Below, piece after piece: positions 1 through 6,658 of a DNA stretch of 11,885 nucleotides (positions are counted from its first letter, which is position 1; each line of letters opens with the position of its first letter). The position numbers and the translations under genes are program-made. The notes under the pieces are model-generated. The model was not told the DNA's origin, made no database searches, and saw only the letters and a program-made list of their open reading frames with translations. The stretch spans positions 1 to 11,885 of the forward strand of contig JAHDGN010000043.1 in assembly GCA_020627645.1 (NCBI GenBank), given 5' to 3'. The stretch comes from Akkermansiaceae bacterium. GTDB taxonomy: Bacteria > Verrucomicrobiota > Verrucomicrobiia > Verrucomicrobiales > Akkermansiaceae.

Positions 1-102
1 CGAGATTTAAGCGATCCACAATTGCTAGAAGAATCAAAACGGGCCCTGGACGAATTGACCGATATTCTTTCCCTTGGATCGATATATCCATTTCAACATT
101 AA
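1..102 (+). CDS. C-terminal end of an unidentified protein (5' partial)
   Basis: Frame 1 is open from the window edge to a TAA at 100-102 and gives 33 residues, ending in SLGSIYPFQH. The visible part has a charged, probably helical stretch (PQLLEESKRALDELTDIL) followed by a short tail. I do not recognise the family from so little sequence. The stop codon runs directly into the ribosome-binding site of the next gene, whose ATG is only 11 bp away. The two are therefore probably co-transcribed and translationally coupled. If the next gene acts on 2-oxoadipate, this one could belong to the same catabolic pathway, but that is only inference from position. Confidence 0.6.
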   Translation, partial: RDLSDPQLLEESKRALDELTDILSLGSIYPFQH

Positions 103-113
103 GGAACCAAACC

Positions 114-911
114 ATGGATACTCTTGACTCTCTCCTCAATAAACTCTGGAGCGACTACATTTCACTAAACCCACAAGCAAAGGATATTTATGACCTCTTA
201 AGAAAAGAAGGTGAGACTGTAGTCAATGATCACATCGCCTTGCGCACCTTTATCAACCCAGAGATCAACAAAGAAAAACTAGCCGAGTCATTTCTAGGCT
301 GCGGATACCGCGTAGTGTCGGATTACGATTTCAAAAAAAAGAAACTCAACGCCTTTCACCTTGAACACGAAAACCAATCGAAGCCCAAGGTATTCATCAG
401 CGAGTTAAGAAATCACCAACTATCCAAAGAGGCTCAGAGCATCATCAACGAAGCTGTTCGCGAAGTTGATCAGAAATCCTTAGATGACTTCTACCTCACT
501 TCTTCCGGACGGCCTTGGTCAGCGAACCATCAAAGCTATCAAAAACTACTCAAAGAAAGCGAATATGCCGCGTGGGTATACGCATTTGGATTCAGAGCAA
601 ATCATTTCACCGTTCTAATCAACAGCCTGAAACAATGGGGAGACATTACCGACTTCAATCACTTTATCAAATCAAACGGGTTTCCTCTCAACCAAAGCGG
701 CGGAGAAACGAAAGGAAGTCCAGCCGATTTGCTTGAGCAATCTTCTACGATGGCGAACGAAGTCCTTGTTGAATTTGATGATGGCTCACACCAAATACCC
801 TACTGCTTCTACGAATTTGCCAAACGATACCCTCTACCCAACGGAGATCTTTTCCAGGGATTCGTGACAAGCTCCGCCAACAAAATTTTTGAAAGCACCG
901 ACGTCAACTAG
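114..911 (+). CDS. DUF1338 / HglS-like 2-oxoadipate dioxygenase/decarboxylase family protein
   Basis: This 265-residue protein matches the DUF1338 family. The characterised member, HglS, is an Fe(II)-dependent enzyme that turns 2-oxoadipate into D-2-hydroxyglutarate during lysine breakdown. Three candidate metal ligands lie in family-typical contexts: H40 in NDHIALRTF, H164 in FRANHFTVLIN, and E234 in YCFYEFAKRYP. R44, four residues after H40, corresponds to the substrate-contacting Arg of HglS. The C terminus has the usual SSANKIFEST motif. No signal peptide or membrane segment is visible, so it is likely cytoplasmic. It is shorter than HglS (about 460 residues), which agrees with the compact branch of the family. 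The ATG at 114 has an AAGGAA ribosome-binding site 7 bp upstream that overlaps the previous gene's stop. It converges with the helicase gene, leaving a 17-bp spacer with no visible terminator. Family assignment is firm. The exact substrate is inferred. Confidence 0.88.
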   Translation: MDTLDSLLNKLWSDYISLNPQAKDIYDLLRKEGETVVNDHIALRTFINPEINKEKLAESFLGCGYRVVSDYDFKKKKLNAFHLEHENQSKPKVFISELRNHQLSKEAQSIINEAVREVDQKSLDDFYLTSSGRPWSANHQSYQKLLKESEYAAWVYAFGFRANHFTVLINSLKQWGDITDFNHFIKSNGFPLNQSGGETKGSPADLLEQSSTMANEVLVEFDDGSHQIPYCFYEFAKRYPLPNGDLFQGFVTSSANKIFESTDVN

Positions 912-928
912 CCCGAATGCGGAGCGAT

Positions 929-2632
929 CTATCCACCCTCAATCCCCACTCGAAAGCTCCTTCCTCGCAATTTTGCCTTTCCCAACCCATCAATCACCTC
1001 ATCCACGAATTCCTTCTTCACATCGATCAACGTCTTCTTTGGCAATATAGTGATCTTACCCAACGTCCCATCGCTCAATCCACATTCGCGATAAATCATC
1101 CCCGCCACATCACCAGGCTTGATCCGCTGCGCTTTACCCAAATTCATCGACACACAAACCATTCCCTTCGCATTCTGGCGCGGCTTACGATCGCCTCTCT
1201 CCTTCCGCTCCTTTCTCTGCCCTCCATCTCTTCCACCTTTTCGATCCTTCCTCTCCCCCTGATCCCTCCAACTCGAGCGCTTTTTCTCATTCGCAAAAGC
1301 CTCTTTTTGCCGATCCTCCGCAATCGCCTCACCCTCACGCGTGGTTTCCTCTCGCAATAACGTCATCACCGCATTCGCAATATCAGTAGCGGTATGCCCT
1401 TGATCAAGCAAACGATCCAAATAGCTCTGAAAGTCACCCACTTCACCAGCCTCCAAGCGCTTCTGAACCAACTCAAATAACTTGTCCGCTCTCTTCCCCT
1501 CGACCTGCTCCTGGCTCGGAACCCTCTCCCTCCGAATCGATTGCCGCGTATACTTTTCAATCGTCTGCAACCGGTAGATATCACGGCCGTAGACGAAACT
1601 AACCGCACGACCAGCACGGCCTGCACGGCCTGTTCGCCCGATTCGATGAACGTAATCTTCTGGATCATGAGGAATCTCGTAATTAACGACCAAATCTACA
1701 TCATCAACATCCAACCCCCGTGCTGCCACATCTGTTGCAACCAAGACCTCGACAGCCCCCTCACGAAATCTCGACAAAACCCGCTCTCTCATCTGCTGGG
1801 TGATATCGCCATGCAACCGATCAGCCGAATACCCTCGAGCTAAAAGCCCCTCAGTCACCTCATCTACCAAACGCTTTGTATTACAAAAAACCACTGCCAA
1901 CCGTGGAGGATCAATATCCAAGATCCTAGACAACACCTCAACTTTTGACCTCTGCCTAACCTCATAGCACGATTGATCGATTGCATCTACGGTAAGAGCC
2001 TTCTTTTGAATCTCTACCAATTCAGGACGATCTCCAAACTCCTCAATAAGCCCCCTCACCCTTCGGTTCATCGTCGCAGAAAAGAACAAGGTCTGCCGCT
2101 CCTTTGGCAACGCTCCTAACAACTCTTCCATCTCTTCCTGAAACCCCATGTCCAACATTCGATCCGCCTCATCCAAAACCACCGTCTCAATCAGCGATGG
2201 GTCAAAACTTCCCTTCCTCAAATGATCCAACAACCTCCCCGGAGTACCCACAACAACCTGAGCCCCTTTGCGCAAGCCCTTCAATTGACGATCCATCGGG
2301 GCTCCACCATAGACCGGCAACACTCTCAATCCTTTGACTTTCTGACCTAGCTTAAAAACATCCTCGCAAACCTGAACCGCCAATTCTCGCGTTGGACAAA
2401 CAATCAATGCCTGAGTCTCGGGCAAGGAAACATCAAGCCCCGCCAATGTCGGCAGAGCAAAAGCAGCCGTTTTGCCAGATCCAGTTTGAGACAATCCGAC
2501 AACGTCTCCGCCCTTTAACGCCAAGGGAATCGTCTTTGCTTGAATCGGAGAGGGACTCTCAAATCCCAACTCTTCGATCGAATTCAATAATAGCTCCGGC
2601 AACCCTAGGTCCTGAAAATTCAACTCACTCAT
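929..2632 (-). CDS. DEAD-box ATP-dependent RNA helicase with DbpA-type RNA-binding domain
   Basis: This 567-residue protein is a superfamily 2 RNA helicase that uses ATP to unwind or remodel RNA, typically in ribosome assembly or mRNA turnover. Motifs appear in order: Q motif near 24-36 (FESPSPIQ), Walker A SQTGSGKT (48-55), PTRELA (80-85), TPGR (130-133), DEAD (154-157), SAT (185-187), ATDVAARGLDV (299-309) and HRIGRTGRAGR (329-339). A helical segment follows, then a very basic, low-complexity linker rich in K, R, E and G (about 440-488). The final 80 residues (about 489-567, beginning GMVCVSMNLGK) look like the DbpA/CsdA RNA-binding domain that anchors such helicases to structured rRNA. The architecture resembles CsdA/DeaD more than RhlE. 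The start at 2632 is supported by the Q motif lying 24 residues in. Upstream there is only a weak GGGAAG about 14 bp away. The protein is intact and cytoplasmic. Confidence 0.96.
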   Translation of the reverse strand: MSELNFQDLGLPELLLNSIEELGFESPSPIQAKTIPLALKGGDVVGLSQTGSGKTAAFALPTLAGLDVSLPETQALIVCPTRELAVQVCEDVFKLGQKVKGLRVLPVYGGAPMDRQLKGLRKGAQVVVGTPGRLLDHLRKGSFDPSLIETVVLDEADRMLDMGFQEEMEELLGALPKERQTLFFSATMNRRVRGLIEEFGDRPELVEIQKKALTVDAIDQSCYEVRQRSKVEVLSRILDIDPPRLAVVFCNTKRLVDEVTEGLLARGYSADRLHGDITQQMRERVLSRFREGAVEVLVATDVAARGLDVDDVDLVVNYEIPHDPEDYVHRIGRTGRAGRAGRAVSFVYGRDIYRLQTIEKYTRQSIRRERVPSQEQVEGKRADKLFELVQKRLEAGEVGDFQSYLDRLLDQGHTATDIANAVMTLLREETTREGEAIAEDRQKEAFANEKKRSSWRDQGERKDRKGGRDGGQRKERKERGDRKPRQNAKGMVCVSMNLGKAQRIKPGDVAGMIYRECGLSDGTLGKITILPKKTLIDVKKEFVDEVIDGLGKAKLRGRSFRVGIEGG

Positions 2633-2722
2633 AATAGGCGATCACTTCCCTGAACACAAAATTCCGGGACACGCCTTTACGCAGACTCTGGACCGAATAA
2701 CAAGAAATCAAATCTTCCCAAT

Positions 2723-2887
2723 TTACGTCTGACGACGCCATATCAGGAACAAAACCCCGCAGAGCCCGCCTAGAACGGCCGCAGATGGCTCCGGAATTGC
2801 TGTAGGCTCCGAGGTCGGACTCTCCGCAAATAAATGCCCCACCATTAAGAAAGGACAAAGTAACAAGACAATCAGAGCTGATCTCAT
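2723..2887 (-). CDS. mini PEP-CTERM protein: signal peptide joined to sorting anchor
   Basis: A 54-residue ORF on the minus strand is too short for routine ORF lists. Residues 1-21 form a good Sec signal peptide (MRSALIVLLLCPFLMVGHLF, then Ala). A nine-residue acidic/polar linker (ESPTSEPTA) follows. Then comes a complete PEP-CTERM signal: IPEPS at 31-35, a hydrophobic helix (AAVLGGLCGVLFLIW), and a basic tail RRQT. PEP-CTERM tails target exported proteins to an archaeosortase-like exosortase for membrane removal and surface attachment. Here there is almost no mature domain left to sort. It could be a true small surface peptide, or an internal-deletion relic of a larger gene. No strong ribosome-binding site precedes the ATG (AAGG lies about 14 bp upstream). 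In-frame sequence is open only 13 codons further upstream and offers no better start. It sits between the broken GH20 gene and the helicase, all on the same strand. Confidence 0.6.
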   Translation of the reverse strand: MRSALIVLLLCPFLMVGHLFAESPTSEPTAIPEPSAAVLGGLCGVLFLIWRRQT

Positions 2888-2978
2888 AAATAACGTATGT
2901 GCCTTGTAAAGATGACACCTAACTCCTCAAAAAAGCAAGCAGATTCGTTATTCTAAAACGAATTACCCCAACCAACCC

Positions 2979-4433
2979 CTATTTCCCAGCACCTTGAAAC
3001 TCTTGGAGCAACTCTTGAAAATTTTTTTGCGTCACCTTCTCCCAGATTTCCTCCGCATAACCCTCAGCTCGGGCAATCATCAGAAGCATCCCAATCACGT
3101 TATCCCCATGTTCCTTCACCATCCACTTCACAAACCCTGCCGACGCCCCGCCCCCTTCCAAGACTTTTGAATGATCGATTTTTTCCGGAACATGATTCAT
3201 CAACCACATTTCCACTCCATCCTGAAACCACTCGGGAAGCCCTTGTGGAAATTTTTTCATCCGTTCGACCATCCACCTTCTCCCCCACTCTTTTCCATCC
3301 ACCTCCATCAATTCATCGACATCTTCTTTCCCCATATCTAAGAAAGTAGGCCTCTCTTTCGCCCCTAGGACCCCCAACTTGCTAGCCATATCCAACCACT
3401 CCTCAAAAAAAACCTCTCGCACATCCTCTACCCTCACCCTCACCTCAGGACGATGACTAAAATCCACCTGAAATCCCAACTCCACTTCTCTCCGACGCTT
3501 TCCTCCATATTCTACCGTTCTGAACTCCTCATGAACCGGCTGCAAGATCTTCTGGCTCAAAGAGAGATCTCGGACAACTAACTCCTTCTGCGAATTCAAA
3601 AAACGAAGCCTCACAAATCGAACTCCCCCCATCACCCGAAACTCCAAAAACCTCATCATCGCCCCAACCTCACTCCAATCAACACCATCTTCCGAAACTT
3701 CCACAACCCCCATCTCAACCTGACCACGCCCACTCAAAGAACCCGTCTCAATCTTAACCTTTCCTCGAACGGCATACGGAAACTCTATCCTTAAAACATC
3801 ACCAGCTTTCACCCCACCCTTGGACCAAAAAAATGACCCAGATTTCCAATCAATCATTTTTTTAACACCATGACCCTCTCGCCCCTCAATCGTCGAAACC
3901 AACTTCACCCCGTCCAATCGAAAAGCACTCGACCCATCATCGTCAATTTCACCCGCCTGAATCCCCATGTGACGATAGTCCAAAATCATGGGTTCCAGGC
4001 GACCCTGAAAAGTTCGATAATTCAGACTCTCTCCACGATTCCAAAGCCTCTCGGCGTAGGCCGCAATCCTCGGAAAAACCTGATAATCAAATTTTGCCAG
4101 ATCTCTTACTCGACTTGTTTCCAATCGAAGCACCAAAACCCCTTGACTCTCTCTTCCAAACACCTCCCTAACCGTCAAAAGACCATCAACCGCTTCCCTC
4201 TCAATAGATTCCAATAGCTCAATTTTTTTCGGCCTCCCATAAACCGAAAGGTCGACCACCTCATGACTCCCACCTTCCTCAAGAAGCAACCCTTTCTGCT
4301 GAGCTAACTCTCTCAATTGCTGATGCAAATCCCCACCTAAGCCTTCCACCTTAATCTTCTTTCCAGGAAAGATTGCCTCGACCTCATCAAACAATCCGTC
4401 CACAAAGCCCTTCACTTTCTCCGAGACTTTCAA
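2979..4433 (-). CDS. 3' fragment: end of GH20 barrel, F5/8C domain and BSP-like domain
   Basis: This open frame encodes 484 residues from an internal ATG, and the same frame is open back to 4463. Residues 1-36 continue the GH20 fold (FVDGLFDEVEAIFPGKKIKV, then EGLGGDL); the general-acid Glu of the canonical GGDE is Leu36. Residues 98-158 match the end of GH20 barrels (VFPRIAAYAERLWN and RLEPMILDYRHMGI). Only about 60 residues separate the two blocks, so part of the barrel is missing. Residues about 170-292 resemble an F5/8C domain (EVSEDGVDWSEVG, VRFVRLRFLNSQ). Residues about 305-480 resemble the plant/bacterial BSP peptidase family (LPEWFQDGVEMWL, ASAGFVKWMVKEHGDNVIG). Where BSP proteins carry the zinc-binding HExxH, this reads MVERMKK. 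It has no signal peptide of its own, so expression as a separate protein is doubtful. Confidence 0.7.
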   Translation of the reverse strand: MKVSEKVKGFVDGLFDEVEAIFPGKKIKVEGLGGDLHQQLRELAQQKGLLLEEGGSHEVVDLSVYGRPKKIELLESIEREAVDGLLTVREVFGRESQGVLVLRLETSRVRDLAKFDYQVFPRIAAYAERLWNRGESLNYRTFQGRLEPMILDYRHMGIQAGEIDDDGSSAFRLDGVKLVSTIEGREGHGVKKMIDWKSGSFFWSKGGVKAGDVLRIEFPYAVRGKVKIETGSLSGRGQVEMGVVEVSEDGVDWSEVGAMMRFLEFRVMGGVRFVRLRFLNSQKELVVRDLSLSQKILQPVHEEFRTVEYGGKRRREVELGFQVDFSHRPEVRVRVEDVREVFFEEWLDMASKLGVLGAKERPTFLDMGKEDVDELMEVDGKEWGRRWMVERMKKFPQGLPEWFQDGVEMWLMNHVPEKIDHSKVLEGGGASAGFVKWMVKEHGDNVIGMLLMIARAEGYAEEIWEKVTQKNFQELLQEFQGAGK

Positions 4434-5292
4434 GCCCGACCTTCCTCGGTTCCCAAGTTGTCGCTACTTCGACTTTCTCCCCATCACCCAATTCTGGTAG
4501 TGATGCCAAAATGGCAGAAGCTCCTACCTGAAATGAAAATGCTGGCACGACCATCATTCCATACCTCTCTCCCTCCTTCACAACCTCCCTCAAATTTTTT
4601 TGGGTATAGTAACCTCCGTATTCAACACCATCGCTCCCAACAATATTACCTCGAGGAGGTGTCGACGCTCTCACACTACCAACCTGGTGCAATTGAGGAA
4701 ATCTCAAGCTCTCCATCCTCCAACCGGCATCTCCATTCAATTGCAGGTGCAATTCATTAATCTTATGAAAGGCGAGACGCCCAATCACTCTCTTCAAATC
4801 ATCCGTGGACAACAAATGACCACTGACATCCAAATGAAAGATTCTTCGCTCACTCGAAGGCCAATCAACGATCTCAAGTCCTTTGATCTTAGCGCTACCA
4901 ATAGGTTTCTTTTTCCTCGGCAACAACTGGACTAACGTCTGAACCCCATTCGCAACCCCTACCTGACCTTCACCTTTCAACCACACTCCTTCTTTCGTAA
5001 TCTTCAATTCGTAGGAGCCTTCACCTCTTACCCGACCCAACTCCAAACGAAACGGCCTCGGCCACAATAAACGACCTTTCGTAGGAACTGTCATCCGGTG
5101 TCGATACCCAGTCAGATCCTGAAGCCTCCCCACCAAAACCTCAGCCACACCAAAAAGCGCCTTCTCCGCGACAACCGCCGTCTGCAAATCTACCAAAAGG
5201 TCATCCCCGTTTGCTTCAACCTTCTTCGGGTAAGGCAGTAAGACTTGCCCCTGTAATTCCACACAGAAAAACACACAAAGAAAAACCCACAA
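4387..5292 (-). CDS. 5' fragment: GH20b-like domain and first half of GH20 barrel
   Basis: This frame is read from a TTG at 5292; the more natural start is the GTG at 5311 if one G is removed from the G8 run. Residues 1-16 are the rest of a signal peptide. Residues about 17-140 resemble the GH20b N-terminal domain of beta-N-acetylhexosaminidases (VLLPYPKKVEANGD at the start, GVANGVQTLVQLLP near the end). Residues 150-275 follow the GH20 barrel: RRIFHLDVSGHLLSTDDLKR, then FHKINELHLQLNGDAGWRME, where active enzymes have HWHLTDDQGWR, then YGGYYTQKNLREVVKEGERY. The segment that normally reads PEIEMPGH reads PAFSFQVG. The last dozen or so residues before the TGA (ESLGESEGLCGRIV) do not fit the family. 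The other frame over the same DNA (GLKVSEKVKGFVDGLF) does, which places the shift just upstream. Confidence 0.68.
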   Translation of the reverse strand: MWVFLCVFFCVELQGQVLLPYPKKVEANGDDLLVDLQTAVVAEKALFGVAEVLVGRLQDLTGYRHRMTVPTKGRLLWPRPFRLELGRVRGEGSYELKITKEGVWLKGEGQVGVANGVQTLVQLLPRKKKPIGSAKIKGLEIVDWPSSERRIFHLDVSGHLLSTDDLKRVIGRLAFHKINELHLQLNGDAGWRMESLRFPQLHQVGSVRASTPPRGNIVGSDGVEYGGYYTQKNLREVVKEGERYGMMVVPAFSFQVGASAILASLPELGDGEKVEVATTWEPRKVGLESLGESEGLCGRIV

Positions 5293-5295
5293 TTT

Positions 5296-5303
5296 CCCCC
5301 CCC
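5296..5303 (-). repeat. G8 homopolymer in the signal-peptide coding region
   Basis: The minus strand carries eight consecutive G residues (eight C on the plus strand) six codons or fewer from the GTG start of the broken GH20 gene. With eight, the GTG frame continues out of phase with the mature protein. With seven it joins perfectly, giving MRLGGK followed by the hydrophobic core. Such tracts are known sites of replication slippage and also of sequencing error. Confidence 0.7.
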
Positions 5304-5318
5304 AATCTCACCCGCAAC

Positions 5319-5362
5319 TCACCTGGGATCAAGAGACCATTCACTCATGATCGGCCCTCCTT
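5319..5362 (-). promoter_or_regulatory. Short upstream ORF with perfect Shine-Dalgarno before the GH20-type gene
   Basis: Minus-strand AAGGAGG (5356-5362) sits 7 bp before an ATG at 5348-5346, which opens a nine-codon ORF (MSEWSLDPR) ending in TGA at 5319. The stop lies inside the AGGTGA that would serve as ribosome-binding site for the GTG at 5311. The arrangement looks like a leader peptide translationally coupled to the downstream gene. It is the strongest ribosome-binding site seen in the window. Alternatively, the ATG was the original start of the GH20-type protein and the 5' end has been scrambled by indels. No RNA structure was evident by eye. Confidence 0.4.
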
Positions 5363-5484
5363 GGACAAAATTTATTCACAACCGATCAAAATGCTTCTCA
5401 TTTTTGAGCAAGATCCCGCCAAAAAACAAAAATCTCCAAGGCACACTAGAAAACCCATTTCACGTTTAACACGCTTCCATTCGT

Positions 5485-6189
5485 ATGAAATACAAATCAA
5501 AAAACATCCTGATCTCAGCCATTTTACTTATTTCAAATCCTCTAGCAAACGCTCACCCCGAGGGAGACAAGGAACTTACTCGCTCGGATCTCATCAACGT
5601 AGACCTCGAAAAAAAGACCATCTCCTTTCCCGCCGAGGTCAATATGAAAGAAGGGATGATCGAATACACCATCGTAAATAATGTCTCTGGAAAGACTCAC
5701 GAATCCGTATTCTCAACCCCGATCAAACCGAATGACATTTTCGCAGAGCTCGAAAAAATCATCCCCGAACCAGCCAATCTATCCAAACTAGATCCCAAAA
5801 TGCATGGTCCAAACGTGAAGCTGAATCATCCGCTCATTTCGAAAAAGGCCCAAGTCTCCATCACAGTACAATGGAAAGAGGGCGATATCTTGAAGGTCTC
5901 GAAACTTGAAGATCTCCTGCAATTCCGAGACAAAGTCAAAAAAGCTCCATTTAGGACTCAACCCCTTGGCCAATGGCTCTACATGGCCCGTCAGAAGAAA
6001 CCTCAAGCAAGTGTTAACATTGCAGGGACACATCTCAGTCAAGACTGCGTGTTCTCTTTCCACCATCCAACCGACGCTTTCTTTGACAGCCGGTTCTTCC
6101 CGCTGACCGAAAAACTTCCCCCTGTCGGTTCCGAAGTCACCATCATCGTTCAACATCTCGTCGAAAAAAAATCACAAAAGAAAAGCTAA
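5485..6189 (+). CDS. Secreted YdjY-domain protein
   Basis: This 234-residue protein has an N-terminal Sec signal peptide (MKYKSKNILISAILLISNPL, cleavage probably after ANA at residue 23), so it is exported. The mature part begins with the YdjY-family pattern: INVDLEKKTISFPAEVNMKE near 37-56, then EYTIVNNVSGKTHESVF at 60-76. That gives paired beta-strands followed by the GK-HES signature. The domain appears to fill the rest of the protein. No biochemical activity is established for YdjY domains; E. coli YdjY is itself uncharacterised. The C terminus is lysine-rich (EKKSQKKS). No Shine-Dalgarno precedes the ATG at 5485. It is transcribed divergently from the broken GH20-type gene, with about 170 bp between them, and is followed by a spacer without an obvious terminator. 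Family assignment is good. Function is unknown. Confidence 0.8.
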   Translation: MKYKSKNILISAILLISNPLANAHPEGDKELTRSDLINVDLEKKTISFPAEVNMKEGMIEYTIVNNVSGKTHESVFSTPIKPNDIFAELEKIIPEPANLSKLDPKMHGPNVKLNHPLISKKAQVSITVQWKEGDILKVSKLEDLLQFRDKVKKAPFRTQPLGQWLYMARQKKPQASVNIAGTHLSQDCVFSFHHPTDAFFDSRFFPLTEKLPPVGSEVTIIVQHLVEKKSQKKS

Positions 6190-6211
6190 CCAATACTCTC
6201 TAAAAATCACC

Positions 6212-6517
6212 TCATCGAGCCGAAGAAGATAAACCAAGCCGCCCTCCCCTCCAACTTCTTCGGCAAACTCTCAACCCCAAAACCAAAGCTACCACAATGA
6301 ATAATCCAGCAGACGGCTCCGGCACCACAACCAAAGTGATGGTCTCAATATTCCCCGTATCTTCAATCAGACTGGCATTTAATATCCATTCATAGGTTCC
6401 CAACTCGACTCCAAGGGACTCAACCGACCGATTCGGAAATACGGATCTGCCCTTCAATGGGATAACTGAAAATAGGTATTCATCGCGCCGGGACCTATTT
6501 TTCTTCCAGTTAACCAG
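6212..6517 (-). pseudogene. 3' remnant of a PEP-CTERM surface protein gene
   Basis: The minus-strand frame is open from 6517, just after a TGA at 6518-6520, to a stop at 6212. It ends in an intact PEP-CTERM signal: VPEPS, hydrophobic AGLFIVVALVLGLRV, then a basic CRRSWRGGR tail. Before it comes a stretch typical of the C terminus of such proteins (LGTYEWILNASLIEDTGNIE, then TITLVV). The only start codon is a TTG at 6457 with no signal peptide behind it. A PEP-CTERM tail cannot be sorted without export, so this is most simply the decayed end of a longer gene. It fills most of the 470-bp spacer between the YdjY and esterase genes. Expression as an 81-residue cytoplasmic peptide is possible but unlikely. 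Confidence 0.6.
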
Positions 6518-6658
6518 TCAACCGAAAAACAAATTCCCCGTCTTTAAAGTTCCTATTGCACGCAAAACACTGATAGATAAAGCGCTGAAGCAACCTGACA
6601 ATAGATCTTGCCTTAGAAAGATCACCTCATGGATTAGCGTAACTCGAACCAACTGATA

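Larger units (their letters stand above)
2979..5311 (-). pseudogene. Secreted GH20 / F5/8C / basic-secretory-protein-like gene, frame disrupted twice
   Basis: Taken together, this minus-strand stretch encodes one protein of about 775 residues, split across frames. In order it has a signal peptide, a GH20b-like N-terminal domain, a GH20 TIM-barrel region, an F5/8 type C (discoidin) domain and a C-terminal basic-secretory-protein (BSP) peptidase-like domain. The GTG at 5311-5309 has AGGTGA 7 bp upstream. If the G8 run at 5296-5303 were G7, it would give MRLGGKLWVFLCVFFCV, an ideal signal peptide, in frame with the mature protein. A second shift (+1) must lie between 4390 and 4463. Both halves are otherwise free of stops, so the breaks are recent, or are sequencing or assembly errors. 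Key catalytic motifs are also altered: GGDE reads GGDL, and no HExxH is seen in the BSP-like part. It may therefore have been a non-catalytic binding protein before the frame broke. Confidence 0.75.

Noticed and set aside
917..1360. Plus-strand open frame antisense to the helicase 3' end
   Set aside because: It is the mirror of the K/R/E-rich linker and DbpA-like tail of the helicase on the other strand and shows no domain of its own.
2625..2918. 97-codon minus-strand frame starting at a GTG with a good GAGGAG site
   Set aside because: It is out of frame with the signal peptide and PEP-CTERM tail read from 2887, its own product has no recognisable composition or domain, and it overlaps the helicase start. 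The ribosome-binding site is noted as the only point in its favour.
4387..4392. GTT TGA T resembling the prfB-type CTT TGA C programmed +1 frameshift site in the GH20-type gene
   Set aside because: A +1 shift here would enter the correct downstream frame, but the family-like sequence in that frame already begins upstream (GLKVSEKVKGFVDGLF). The last dozen residues of the upstream frame do not fit GH20, so the real switch lies earlier.
3870..4760. Several plus-strand open frames antisense to the GH20-type gene
   Set aside because: They are low-complexity Ser/Pro/Leu-rich shadows of a purine-rich coding strand. The minus strand carries the recognisable domains.
5393..5415. Short CTCA-TTTT-TGAG inverted repeat in the spacer between the GH20-type and YdjY genes
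   Set aside because: A four-base stem is too short to call an operator or terminator.
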